A program made the position numbers and the translations under genes. Positions 30,291-39,410 of a stretch of DNA of 64,000 nucleotides are shown one piece after another (the stretch's first letter is position 1; every line of letters begins with the position of its first letter). The notes beneath the pieces were generated by a model. It was not told where the DNA came from, did no database searches, and saw only the letters and a list, made by a program, of their open reading frames with translations. Source of the stretch: Paraprevotella xylaniphila YIT 11841 (GTDB taxonomy: Bacteria; Bacteroidota; Bacteroidia; Bacteroidales; Bacteroidaceae); the NCBI RefSeq assembly GCF_000205165.1, contig NZ_GL883824.1:1-64000 (forward strand), written 5' to 3'.

Positions 30291-32571
30291 AATCCCGCTT
30301 AAAGTCCGGATGAATAATCGGGTAATGATGACGGACATCATCATACGCCGGATGAATGGCTTTCATACCTCCGTCCAGACGTAAGATGAAATAATCGAAA
30401 TTCAAACGGAATCCCAATCCGTAAGACACGGCTATCTCCCGCCAGAAACTCCGCATGCGGAACTGTCCGCCGGGCTGCTCGGCATAGTCGCGGATAGTCC
30501 AGATATTGCCGGCGTCTACAAAAAATGACCCATGCAATTTCCAGAACAGATAGGTACGGTATTCCGCATTGAGGTCCAATTTGATGTCACCGGTCTGATT
30601 GATAAAGTCTATACGTCCGTCTCCCCCGGTAAAACGTCCGGGTCCCAATTCCCTGACCGACCACCCTCGCACACTGTTGGCTCCTCCGCTGAAATACCTT
30701 TTCTCGTAAGGCAGGATGGTAGAGTTTCCGTATGGATAGGCTACCCCTACGCCAAAATGCAAAGCCAACGAGTTACGGTCGTCGAAACGGAAGCTCTTGC
30801 TGATGTCGAAATCTCCTTTCAAATACTGTGCATACGCTATATTGAACAATGTATATTGCCCTTGGTCGTTCCGGTTGGCTCCAAAGAGATTAGAGAAACC
30901 ATACAGTACATTGCCGGCCGACTCCACATTAAAACGGATGCCCAAGGCATTGCTACCGTAATCCACAATACTCGTTGCATTGCGTTGCGAATTATAGGTA
31001 AAACTATAGCCTAACCTCATGATAAAAAGATTTTCGTAATTGTAACGCAGGATAGCATTCCGGTCGGTTTCGTCTTCCAGGTAATCCTTACGGAATGTTT
31101 CGGAAATCCAAGGCATGAACACGTAGTTCAAGTCTATCAGGTCGATACGGTGGCGGAGCAAACCATTCGGGCTTTGCCAACGGTAACGCAGAGCTGAAGT
31201 CAAAACACGCCGATGAAACTCAGGACGGTTTTGGGAATCATATAATAATGAGATCTCCGAAGTGGCACGCATCAACCCACGGTCGCGGCCATTGAAGCGA
31301 AACAACCTGAAATTAGGGAATGTCAGGCCGGCTTCCACACTGATTTCCATATAATTCTGGTCACTGTACCCTTCCAGACCGGTAATGGCTTCAAATGCCC
31401 CACGAAGTTTCAGGGACAGCAATTCAGAGCCTCGAAACAGATTCCGGTTCTGGTAAGTCAGAAGCAAGGCCGCCCCCAAATCACCTGCCGAATTGGTACC
31501 TTCCAATTCCGCTCCCAACGAACGCGGTTTATTCTCGTGCACGGTCACGAATCCGTCCAGCATATTCGGCAAGGAATCGTTCTCCACCATCTTGATATTG
31601 GAAAACATCACGGCTCCCAACTGGCCGAAGTTACTATAAGTCCGTTGTACGTCGCGCTCCCGGTACAGATGCCCCGGCTCGATTGCATTGTTATTGGTAA
31701 AGACAGAAGGGCGAAAAGCCAGTTTATGCTTGTAATAGATAGGAAAACCCCGATAGACCATACTGTCCAATCGGGAAGTATCACGGCTCGTGTCAGAAGC
31801 CGCCGCATCGCCGGAAAAGGAAACAGAGTGAATTTTATAACGTCGGTGAAGTTCCGGATTGCTTTCCGCTGATGCCCGGTACAAAGGTATCACCACATCC
31901 AAATCCACCTTTTGGTTCCCCACGCACGTATCCGCTTCAAACCGGACATATTCCTTGTTGAATTTATAATATCCGCTGTTTTGCAAACGACTGCTGATGC
32001 GGCTGCGCTCTCCGTCCAACACATTCAAATCGAAAGGCATTCCGGGTTGCAAGGATGACAATGAAGCTTGTTCGCGGACAATACGTTCCACCACAGAATC
32101 CTCTATAAGGTAACGGATGTTTCTCACCCTATAACGCTCTCCCGGCACAATCTCGTATGCCAACCTTACCTTCTTCCCTTTCACCGCACGCTTCTGATTC
32201 ACCCGGGCATGAAGATACCCCAAATTGTTCACAGCCGCCAACATGTTTTCTCCCGAACGGTTAGCCTGTACCGTATCGAAAATTACCGGCGCCTCTCCTA
32301 CCCGTTGCAAGAAACGGTTGATTCGCTTAGTCGTGTCCCGCCCGGACAGGGCATACGGCCCCATAGGGACTTTCAGCAGGCTGAACCACTTGGAATTAGG
32401 ATGCTGACGAATGTATCCTTTCAACGACGTGGCATCGAGCGATTTATCCGTCGACTTCACAGAAACGCTTTCCAACATATATTCGCCTTCGGGTATGAAT
32501 TTCGTAGCTGAGCAAGCGCCCAGCAACGCCATGATGATTCCCCCGGCCATACTGTATAAAAGTTTCCGCAT
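30256..32571 (-). CDS. tamL: TamL: lipidated TamA/BamA-family outer-membrane assembly protein
   Basis: 771 residues from the ATG at 32571. The frame is open to an ATG at 32580, but a TATTTTTG box at 32589-32596 would leave almost no leader there. It starts with a lipoprotein signal (MALLGAC; Cys20), then POTRA-like domains (about 25-330, e.g. YRVRNIRYLIEDS, RISSRLQNSGYYKF) and a C-terminal 16-strand barrel with the D15 signature (FSGGANSVRGWSVRELGPG). A lipid-anchored TamA relative is the Bacteroidota form called TamL, thought to help place outer-membrane and surface proteins. No tamB gene lies beside it. Confidence 0.85.
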   Translation of the reverse strand: MRKLLYSMAGGIIMALLGACSATKFIPEGEYMLESVSVKSTDKSLDATSLKGYIRQHPNSKWFSLLKVPMGPYALSGRDTTKRINRFLQRVGEAPVIFDTVQANRSGENMLAAVNNLGYLHARVNQKRAVKGKKVRLAYEIVPGERYRVRNIRYLIEDSVVERIVREQASLSSLQPGMPFDLNVLDGERSRISSRLQNSGYYKFNKEYVRFEADTCVGNQKVDLDVVIPLYRASAESNPELHRRYKIHSVSFSGDAAASDTSRDTSRLDSMVYRGFPIYYKHKLAFRPSVFTNNNAIEPGHLYRERDVQRTYSNFGQLGAVMFSNIKMVENDSLPNMLDGFVTVHENKPRSLGAELEGTNSAGDLGAALLLTYQNRNLFRGSELLSLKLRGAFEAITGLEGYSDQNYMEISVEAGLTFPNFRLFRFNGRDRGLMRATSEISLLYDSQNRPEFHRRVLTSALRYRWQSPNGLLRHRIDLIDLNYVFMPWISETFRKDYLEDETDRNAILRYNYENLFIMRLGYSFTYNSQRNATSIVDYGSNALGIRFNVESAGNVLYGFSNLFGANRNDQGQYTLFNIAYAQYLKGDFDISKSFRFDDRNSLALHFGVGVAYPYGNSTILPYEKRYFSGGANSVRGWSVRELGPGRFTGGDGRIDFINQTGDIKLDLNAEYRTYLFWKLHGSFFVDAGNIWTIRDYAEQPGGQFRMRSFWREIAVSYGLGFRLNFDYFILRLDGGMKAIHPAYDDVRHHYPIIHPDFKRDFTLHFAVGLPF

Positions 32572-32588
32572 AAGTGCCATTTCAAATA

Positions 32589-32596
32589 CAAAAATA
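32589..32596 (-). promoter_or_regulatory. -7 box of tamL
   Basis: TATTTTTG on the minus strand, 18 bp upstream of the preferred ATG. No good -33 box. Confidence 0.45.
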
Positions 32597-32672
32597 CATC
32601 ATTTTTCCCAATAAAACGGTTTAGGCGGACACAAAAACAAAAGCCGGTACACGCTATTCGAAAATAACTTCT

Positions 32673-32680
32673 TAGATTTG
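32673..32680 (+). promoter_or_regulatory. -7 box of the RNA methyltransferase gene
   Basis: TAGATTTG, 20 bp before the ATG at 32700. No TTTG at the expected distance. Confidence 0.45.
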
Positions 32681-32699
32681 CAGTATAATTGGAATCGAA

Positions 32700-33491
32700 A
32701 TGATCAGCAAAAACAAAATCAAGCTCATCCGCTCTCTCGAGCAGAAAAAATTCCGCAAGGAACAGCAACTCTTCGTGGCCGAAGGACATAAACTGGTAGA
32801 CGACTTGCTACCGGCTTTCGACTGCACCTTTCTCGCAGCCCTGAAGGAATGGCTGGACACACGGCGGGAAGTTGTGGAAACACTCGCCCGTAAAGGATGT
32901 GAAATCCAAGAAGTATCGGCCGAGGAGCTTCAAAAAACCAGCCTGCAAAAGAATCCGCAGGACGTGTTGGCCGTATTCCACCAACGTCAGGCCGAAGGGG
33001 CACCGGAACACATACTGAAAGATCAACTCTGCCTTGGGCTCGACGGCGTGCAGGACCCGGGCAATCTGGGCACGATTATCCGTATAGCCGACTGGTTCGG
33101 TATCGAACATATATTCTGCTCTCCCGACACGGCCGACCTTTATAATCCCAAAACCGTACAGGCCACCATGGGAGCCATGGCACGTGTCTGCGTACACTAC
33201 CTTTCACTGACGGATTTGCTGCGGGCAGCCGAGACCGACACACCGGTCTACGGAACGTTTCTGGACGGGAATGACATGTATGGTACGGAACTAAGTTCCA
33301 ACGGACTGATTGTCATGGGGAACGAAGGCAATGGCATCAGCCGGGACATCGCGTCGCTCATCAACCGGAAACTGTACATCCCCAACTATCCTCTCGAACG
33401 AAACACATCGGAAAGCCTGAACGTAGCCGTAGCCACAGCCATCGTTTGCGCCGAGTTCAGAAGACGGGATACCATCGGAAGACAGGAGTAA
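32700..33491 (+). CDS. SpoU/TrmH-family RNA 2'-O-methyltransferase
   Basis: 263 residues. The N-terminal RNA-binding substrate domain (EQKKFRKEQQLFVAEGHKLVDD) is followed by a SPOUT knot with the three SpoU motifs: LDGVQDPGNLGTIIRIADWFG (about 114-134), IVMGNEGNGIS and IPNYPLERNTSESLNVAVATAI. It transfers methyl from AdoMet to a ribose 2'-OH in rRNA or tRNA; the target site cannot be read from sequence. It is divergent from tamL and its last 35 bp overlap the convergent 130-codon gene. Confidence 0.9.
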   Translation: MISKNKIKLIRSLEQKKFRKEQQLFVAEGHKLVDDLLPAFDCTFLAALKEWLDTRREVVETLARKGCEIQEVSAEELQKTSLQKNPQDVLAVFHQRQAEGAPEHILKDQLCLGLDGVQDPGNLGTIIRIADWFGIEHIFCSPDTADLYNPKTVQATMGAMARVCVHYLSLTDLLRAAETDTPVYGTFLDGNDMYGTELSSNGLIVMGNEGNGISRDIASLINRKLYIPNYPLERNTSESLNVAVATAIVCAEFRRRDTIGRQE

Positions 33492-33849
33492 GAATATCCG
33501 CATCGGCAGGCAATCCATCGGCACTCCAAAGCCGCAAAGCATGCGGACTTACATCTGGATTTGTTTCCCGCAACAACGCGTCAATACTGTCCCCGGGTTG
33601 CGGAACGGCCCCGGGAGGCAATAACAAACCGACGCCTCCATTCCATATCACAGCCGGCATTTCTTCCGTCAGGATATAATGGAATTGATAAAAGCCTTTC
33701 TCATCGACCGTTATCACCGGCATGGTCTCAAAACACCCCGATGGCCAATACACTCTATGGAAAGCAATATGTTTCAAGGCCGCTTGTTTCCTTATTGTTT
33801 CAATGTCCTCTTCGTCCCGCTCCCGTAGCCCCCGGTTTACGAACCACAC
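33457..33849 (-). CDS. Conserved-looking small protein of unknown function
   Basis: Up to 130 residues, with no ATG near its 5' end. GTG at 33849 would overlap the DUF4296 gene by 50 bp. TTG at 33777 gives a 106-residue protein beginning (M)KHIAFHRVYWPSGCFETMPV, 22 bp after the DUF4296 stop, and looks the better start. No signal peptide: cytosolic. It is Trp/Pro-rich with one Cys, with no motif I recognise. It ends the ileS-dksA-lspA-DUF4296 run and overlaps the convergent methyltransferase by 35 bp. Codon usage and composition resemble a real protein, but this is less certain than its neighbours. Confidence 0.58.
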   Translation of the reverse strand: MWFVNRGLRERDEEDIETIRKQAALKHIAFHRVYWPSGCFETMPVITVDEKGFYQFHYILTEEMPAVIWNGGVGLLLPPGAVPQPGDSIDALLRETNPDVSPHALRLWSADGLPADADILTPVFRWYPVF

Positions 33850-34795
33850 GATAGGGCTTTTCCTTCACCACGTGGATGGAACGTTCCACCGGACGGCTTT
33901 CCCTCAATTCGGCGGGAGAAAGACGGCGGGAAACCGTATCAGCCGGTATCACCCGCAACACCGAATCTTTCAACGATGCGTCCATACTATCCGGCTTCGC
34001 CACAGCTGCCGCAGTATCCACAACCACCGGCTGCAGATGGAAACGAACCAACATGATGTCGCGAAGCAACAACAGGCGGGATTCCTTGTCTTCGTCCGAA
34101 GGTTTATAATACACGAACCCGCCCACTTCCCGAATCGCATGAGCCGTGTCTCCTTCCAAACGAAGCTGCATCAGGTTATTGGAATAAATTCTTTGCGTAA
34201 CGCCTGCCGTGGAATCATTGTCGTATTTCACATAAAAACCGGCGTATGCCTCATTTTGCCGTCCGTGGGATATATAACGGGCATCGAAGCGCCAAAGCAG
34301 GGCATCCCCTTTACGGAAAGTCGTATCGGCTGTCATGGTAAACAGCAAACGGTCTTCCATAAAACTCGGTTTCAGGATTCTGAACGCACGCTCCTGCCAA
34401 ATATTGGCCGTGTCCCCCCGTGCATCCAAATGGGCAAAGATGTCGTTCTTCCCGGTAGAAGCTCCCAACGCCGAAACATGCGTGCTGTAACGCTCCTGCA
34501 ACTTTTTATAAATGTCATTCAAGTAAGTGGCATGCGACGCATACCACACCATCGTGGAGTCGAATTCGGCCTCGCTCACCCCATGCTTCTCAAACACGGC
34601 CTGCACGTAACTGTAACGTTTAAAGTTCATGCTGTCCCCTCCCGTCTCCGCCATAGCCTGTGCGACATGGTAATCATAAAGCAAATCTTCCAGTTCCTCA
34701 GGCTGAATCAGACCGGACGGTACGCCGGGCTTACATGCCGGAAACAAAAGAACGGCTGCCACAGCGCCAAAAACTTTACGCAACGACTTTGACAT
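33800..34795 (-). CDS. DUF4296 lipoprotein
   Basis: 331 residues. Lipoprotein signal LLFPAC (Cys21) without acidic residues after the Cys. The N-terminal 90 residues (LIQPEELEDLLYDYHVAQAMAE ... GVSEAEFDSTMVWYA ... YLNDIYKKLQERY) match the DUF4296 domain, a helical Bacteroidota family of unknown role. The middle part is beta-rich, and the last 70 residues are Arg/Pro/Ser-rich and probably disordered. Translationally linked to lspA upstream (14-bp gap), as in other Bacteroidales. Confidence 0.83.
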   Translation of the reverse strand: MSKSLRKVFGAVAAVLLFPACKPGVPSGLIQPEELEDLLYDYHVAQAMAETGGDSMNFKRYSYVQAVFEKHGVSEAEFDSTMVWYASHATYLNDIYKKLQERYSTHVSALGASTGKNDIFAHLDARGDTANIWQERAFRILKPSFMEDRLLFTMTADTTFRKGDALLWRFDARYISHGRQNEAYAGFYVKYDNDSTAGVTQRIYSNNLMQLRLEGDTAHAIREVGGFVYYKPSDEDKESRLLLLRDIMLVRFHLQPVVVDTAAAVAKPDSMDASLKDSVLRVIPADTVSRRLSPAELRESRPVERSIHVVKEKPYRVVRKPGATGAGRRGH

Positions 34796-34809
34796 GAAAC
34801 AGTTAAGGA

Positions 34810-35436
34810 TTATTGGGAAATACGTTTATGATAGAAAATCAACAAGGCAATGATACCGCAACTGATGGCTGCATCCGCAAAATTGAATATGGGACTGAAA
34901 AAGATGAAATGCTCCCCTCCCACCCATGGCATCCAATCCGGCCAATAAGTGTCGATGATGGGAAAATAAAACATGTCCACCACGCGCCCGTGGAACACAC
35001 TTTCGTACCCCGTCCCGAAAGGTACGAAATGAGCAGTGAACGGTGCGGGAGGATTGTTGAAGATTAATCCGTAGAACACGCAATCTATGATGTTCCCGGC
35101 AGCACCGGCCAAGACCAATGACAAACAGACTACAAAACCCGTCGGCACGCCTTTGCGTATCGCCCTGTAAAGGAGATACGCAATGACGGCCACGGCGATA
35201 ATACGAAAAGACGTCAAGAAAAGCTTGTCGAAAAACTCCCACCCGAATGCCATGCCGGGGTTTTCAGTGAAGAGAATGTAGAACCAATCGGTCACATGAA
35301 TCTTCTCATGCATATACATCTGAGTCTTGACCGCAATCTTAATCCATTGGTCTATGACCAACACCAATAAGATAATCAGCCCGGCCAAACGTCCTTGGGT
35401 GAGCCATCCCCGACCGCTACTTCCTTCTGTCCTCAT
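34810..35436 (-). CDS. lspA: Lipoprotein signal peptidase II
   Basis: 208 residues with four membrane segments. The two catalytic aspartates are Asp118 (GAAGNIIDCV) and Asp188 (FNFADAAIS), with FTENPGMAFG and VVDMFYF also conserved. It cleaves signal peptides before the lipidated Cys and so matures the many lipoproteins of this window. It is longer than the E. coli enzyme because of an insert (about 125-180) before the second Asp, usual in Bacteroidota. Its ATG overlaps the stop of the DksA-like gene (TAATG), giving coupled translation. Confidence 0.94.
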   Translation of the reverse strand: MRTEGSSGRGWLTQGRLAGLIILLVLVIDQWIKIAVKTQMYMHEKIHVTDWFYILFTENPGMAFGWEFFDKLFLTSFRIIAVAVIAYLLYRAIRKGVPTGFVVCLSLVLAGAAGNIIDCVFYGLIFNNPPAPFTAHFVPFGTGYESVFHGRVVDMFYFPIIDTYWPDWMPWVGGEHFIFFSPIFNFADAAISCGIIALLIFYHKRISQ

Positions 35437-35813
35437 TACTTTTTCATGTTTTTAGCCTCTATGCTCAATGTCGCATGGGGAACCAAACGTAAACGTTCCT
35501 TGGGAATCAATTTACCGGTCTCACGGCAAATCCCATAGGTCTTGTTTTCGATACGTACCAAGGCGGCCTCAAGCCCCTTGATGAACTTCTGTTGGCGCGA
35601 GGCCAACAGCGAAAGCTCCTCTTTGGTCTGCGTATTGGCTCCCTCTTCCAAAGCCTTATAGGTAGGCGACGTATCGTCCACCCCGTTGTTGTCCGTGTTC
35701 ATCAATGTGCCCATAATGGATTCATATTCCTCACGTGCCACTGCCAGTTTCTTCAGTATCAACTCCTTGAACTCGGCTAATTCCTCATCACTATAACGTG
35801 TTTTCTCTGTCAT
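35436..35813 (-). CDS. DksA/TraR-family protein lacking zinc ligands
   Basis: 125 residues from the ATG at 35813 (MTEKTRYSDEEL). A helical hairpin (about 5-95) with acidic tip residues (NNGVDDTSP) is followed by the C-terminal DksA finger region YGICRETGKLIPKERLRLVPHA. There only one Cys remains of the C4 zinc site, as often seen in Bacteroidota. DksA proteins enter the RNA polymerase secondary channel and act with ppGpp. Whether this member does so is inferred. It sits between ileS and lspA, 33 bp after ileS and overlapping lspA by one base. Confidence 0.85.
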   Translation of the reverse strand: MTEKTRYSDEELAEFKELILKKLAVAREEYESIMGTLMNTDNNGVDDTSPTYKALEEGANTQTKEELSLLASRQQKFIKGLEAALVRIENKTYGICRETGKLIPKERLRLVPHATLSIEAKNMKK

Positions 35814-35846
35814 AATACTTCTTATTTTAGGGTTAATAATGCTCAC

Positions 35847-38800
35847 TTACTCTTTCTCTATCTTTATCTCCACGGTGTAATCGTCTAAGTCTATGGCCAC
35901 GCCATCATCCACCTTGTCCGCCACCGTAAGCGAATTGGCCAGGACCTGGCCACAGATGTAGTCTCTGTATTCCGCCACGGCCTTGTCCGTTTGTTCCGCA
36001 TGGGAGAGCGTCACGGCAATACGGTCGGTAATCTCGAAATCCTTTTCCTTACGTAAGTTCTGTATACGCTTCACTAATTCACGGGCCGTTCCCTCCACAC
36101 GAAGCGCATCCGTCACGGTAATATCAAGTGCCACCGTCAGGCTGCCTTCATTGGCCACCGTCCAACCGGGAATGTCCTCACTGAAAATCTCCACATCGGC
36201 AACTTCGATGGTTACCGCCTCGCCGCCCTCCAAAACCACGTCGAGCGTGCCTTCTCGCTCCAATCCGGCTATCTGTTCTTGCGTCAGGTTTTCCACCGCA
36301 GCGGCCACGTTCTTCATCAACTTGCCGAACTTCTTACCCATCGTACGGAAGTTGCACTTCACTTTCTTCACCAACATGCCATCGCCCTCCACAAACTGCA
36401 ATTCCTTGACGTTCACTTCGTCCAGAATCAACTGCTTCACGGCTTCTATGCTTTCACGACGTTCCGCGTCGCCCGACGGTATGGAAATGCACTGCAAGGG
36501 TTGGCGCACGATAATCCGCTCTTTCTTGCGCAAGGACAAGACCATGGACGTAATCTGTTGCGCCAATTCCATACGGTACTCCAATGCCTTGTCCACCTTT
36601 GCGTCGTCGCAAACCGGGAATGCAGCCAAATGCACGCTCTTCGCTTCTGCACGGCCCGTTGCAGCCGTCAAGTCATGATACAAACGGTCGGCATAATACG
36701 GAGCGATGGGCGCCATCAGTTTGGCCACCGTCTCCAAGCACGTGTACAACGTCTGGTAAGCCGAAAGCTTGTCCGTGCCCATCGCACTGCCCCAGAAACG
36801 TTTGCGGCTCAGGCGGACGAACCAGTTGCTCACGTTGTCTATCACGAAATCCTGAATCAGGCGTCCGGCCTTCGTCGGTTCATAATCCTCATAGCAGGCA
36901 TCCACGTTCTTCACCAACGTATTCAACTCGGACAAAATCCAACGGTCTATTTCCGGACGCTCGCCCATGGGCACATCGGCTTCGGCGTAATGCCAACCGT
37001 CCACGTTGGCATACATCGTCAGGAAAGAATAAGTCTGGAACAATTTGCCGAAGAACGTGCGACTGACTTCCTGTACGCCGGCCTCGTCGAACTTCAGGTT
37101 GTCCCACGGCGAAGAATTGGTTATCATATACCAACGTACGGCATCCGAACCGTACTGCTCTATCGCGCCGAAAGGATCCACTGCATTGCCCAAACGCTTG
37201 GACATCTTGTTCCCGTTCTTGTCAAGCACGAGGCCGTTGGATATGACAGCCTTATAAGCCACACTGTCGAATACCATCGTGGAGATGGCATGCAACGTGA
37301 AGAACCATCCACGGGTCTGGTCCACACCTTCCGCAATGAAATCGGCCGGATAAACCGTACGGCCATCCAACTCCGCCTTATGTTCGAACGGATAATGAAT
37401 CTGGGCGTAAGGCATGGCACCGGAATCGAACCACACGTCGATGAGGTCTGCTTCACGCTTCATCGGCTTGCCCGCGGGGCTTACCAAAACGACCTCGTCC
37501 ACAAACGGGCGGTGCAAATCTATTTTGTCATAATTGTCCTGACTGTAATCGCCGGGGACGAAGCCACGGTCTTTCAGCGGATTGGAAGCCATCAGTCCGG
37601 ACGCTACCGCTTTCTCGATTTCGGCATACAACTCCTCTACCGAACCAATACAGGTTTCCTCGCCGTCGTCCGACCGCCAGATCGGCAACGGCGTACCCCA
37701 ATAGCGGCTGCGGCTCAAGTTCCAGTCATTCAGGTTCTCCAACCATTTACCAAAACGCCCGGTTCCTGTGGATGCCGGTTTCCAGTTGATGGTACGGTTC
37801 AGTTCTATCATCCGCTCCTTGGCAGCCGTACTACGGATGAACCAACTGTCGAGCGGATAATAAAGGATCGGCTTGTCTGTCCGCCAACAATGCGGATAGT
37901 TATGCACGTGTTTCTCGATTTTGAACGCTATGCCGCGCTGCTTCAGTTCCATGCAGAGTGCCACGTCGAGGGTCTCGTCTTTGTCGGTCTTCTTCGGGTC
38001 GTAGGCGTTTTTCACGAACTGGCCTTCCCACTTCTTGTATTCATCCACGTTTACCTTATGTTGCACGAAATCTTCATCCAACTCGTCCAACAGGTAAAAC
38101 TTACCGGTCAAATCCACCATCGGACGGAATTCGCCCTTGCGGTTGACCAACTGCATGGGAGGAATGCCGGCAGCCTTGGCCACCAGCGCGTCGTCCGCAC
38201 CGAAAGTCGGGGCGATATGCACGATACCCGTACCGTCTTCCGTAGTCACGTAATCTCCTGGGATGACACGGAAAGCCCCTTCTCCGGGATTTACCCAAGG
38301 GAACAACTGTTCGTAGGCCATGCCGACCAAATCCGCCCCGAGGTACTCACCCACAATCTGGTAAGGTATCACTTTGTCCCCCGGCTTGTAACCGTCCAAC
38401 GGCATATTCTCGCCTTCCGGGTTAAGATAAGCTCCCAAACGCGCCTTAGCCAGTACCACTGTTACGGGTTCGCCACTGTACATGTTATAAGTACGCACGC
38501 ATACATACTCTATTTTCGGTCCTACGCACAATGCCGTGTTGGACGAAAGCGTCCAAGGCGTAGTAGTCCATGCCAAGAAATAAGGCGTGCCCCACCCCGT
38601 CATTTCAGGGCGCGGATCGAGCATCCGGAACTGTGCCGTCACCGTCGTGTCTTTCACGTCGCGGTAACAACCGGGTTGGTTCAACTCGTGCGAACTCAGC
38701 CCCGTACCGGCGGCGGGCGAATAAGGCTGTATCGTATATCCCTTATACAACAAGCCTTTCCGGTAGAGCTGCTGCAACAGCCACCAGAGCGTTTCGATAT

Positions 38801-39269
38801 ATTTGTTGTCGTAAGTGATATACGGATGCTCCATGTCCACCCAATAGCCCATCTTATGGCTCAGGTCGGTCCATTCCTCCGTATATTTCATCACGTTCGT
38901 GCGGCACTTGCGGTTATATTCCTCGATGGAAATCGTCTTGCCTATGTCTTCCTTCGTGATGCCCAATTCTTTTTCCACGCCCAATTCCACGGGAAGCCCG
39001 TGGGTATCCCATCCGGCCTTGCGCTTCACCAAGAAACCTTTCATGGTCTTGAAACGACAGAACGTATCCTTGATAGAACGTGCCAGGACATGGTGGATAC
39101 CCGGATGCCCGTTGGCTGAAGGAGGACCTTCGAAGAAGATAAACGAAGGACAGCCTTCACGTTCTGTCATACTCTTATGGAAGACATCTGCGTCATCCCA
39201 CATCTTCAACACCTCTTTGTTCACCTCAGAGAGGTTTAGCTGTGTACGTTCTGCGAATTGGTTTGCCAT
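35847..39269 (-). CDS. ileS: Isoleucyl-tRNA synthetase, eukaryote-like type 2, GXHH motif
   Basis: 1140 residues. It charges tRNA-Ile. Class I signature region GPPSANGHPGIHH (48-60): aligned to HIGH, the four residues are Gly57-Ile-His-His60, i.e. GXHH. KMSKR is at 688-692. The CP1 editing domain (WTTTPWT; later GTGIVHIAPTFGADD) and a long C-terminal anticodon/tail region fit type 2 IleRS, as does WDTHGLP. Type 2 enzymes resist mupirocin, and GXHH versions have been reported as hyper-resistant. First gene of ileS-dksA-lspA-DUF4296, with a TATTTTTG box 39 bp upstream. Confidence 0.95.
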   Translation of the reverse strand: MANQFAERTQLNLSEVNKEVLKMWDDADVFHKSMTEREGCPSFIFFEGPPSANGHPGIHHVLARSIKDTFCRFKTMKGFLVKRKAGWDTHGLPVELGVEKELGITKEDIGKTISIEEYNRKCRTNVMKYTEEWTDLSHKMGYWVDMEHPYITYDNKYIETLWWLLQQLYRKGLLYKGYTIQPYSPAAGTGLSSHELNQPGCYRDVKDTTVTAQFRMLDPRPEMTGWGTPYFLAWTTTPWTLSSNTALCVGPKIEYVCVRTYNMYSGEPVTVVLAKARLGAYLNPEGENMPLDGYKPGDKVIPYQIVGEYLGADLVGMAYEQLFPWVNPGEGAFRVIPGDYVTTEDGTGIVHIAPTFGADDALVAKAAGIPPMQLVNRKGEFRPMVDLTGKFYLLDELDEDFVQHKVNVDEYKKWEGQFVKNAYDPKKTDKDETLDVALCMELKQRGIAFKIEKHVHNYPHCWRTDKPILYYPLDSWFIRSTAAKERMIELNRTINWKPASTGTGRFGKWLENLNDWNLSRSRYWGTPLPIWRSDDGEETCIGSVEELYAEIEKAVASGLMASNPLKDRGFVPGDYSQDNYDKIDLHRPFVDEVVLVSPAGKPMKREADLIDVWFDSGAMPYAQIHYPFEHKAELDGRTVYPADFIAEGVDQTRGWFFTLHAISTMVFDSVAYKAVISNGLVLDKNGNKMSKRLGNAVDPFGAIEQYGSDAVRWYMITNSSPWDNLKFDEAGVQEVSRTFFGKLFQTYSFLTMYANVDGWHYAEADVPMGERPEIDRWILSELNTLVKNVDACYEDYEPTKAGRLIQDFVIDNVSNWFVRLSRKRFWGSAMGTDKLSAYQTLYTCLETVAKLMAPIAPYYADRLYHDLTAATGRAEAKSVHLAAFPVCDDAKVDKALEYRMELAQQITSMVLSLRKKERIIVRQPLQCISIPSGDAERRESIEAVKQLILDEVNVKELQFVEGDGMLVKKVKCNFRTMGKKFGKLMKNVAAAVENLTQEQIAGLEREGTLDVVLEGGEAVTIEVADVEIFSEDIPGWTVANEGSLTVALDITVTDALRVEGTARELVKRIQNLRKEKDFEITDRIAVTLSHAEQTDKAVAEYRDYICGQVLANSLTVADKVDDGVAIDLDDYTVEIKIEKE

Positions 39270-39307
39270 ATATCGTAGTTTACTTTCGCGTTACTTTAAA
39301 ATTTTGG

Positions 39308-39315
39308 CAAAAATA
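39308..39315 (-). promoter_or_regulatory. -7 box of the ileS operon
   Basis: TATTTTTG on the minus strand, 39 bp before the ATG. No -33 TTTG at the usual spacing. Confidence 0.45.
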
Positions 39316-39410
39316 CGATTTCTTTTTCAGAATAGGAAAAATTTCAATAAAAAACAGAAACGGAAATCATAGTCCTTATCTTTGGGAATCATCTGCCTTA
39401 GAACGGGAAA

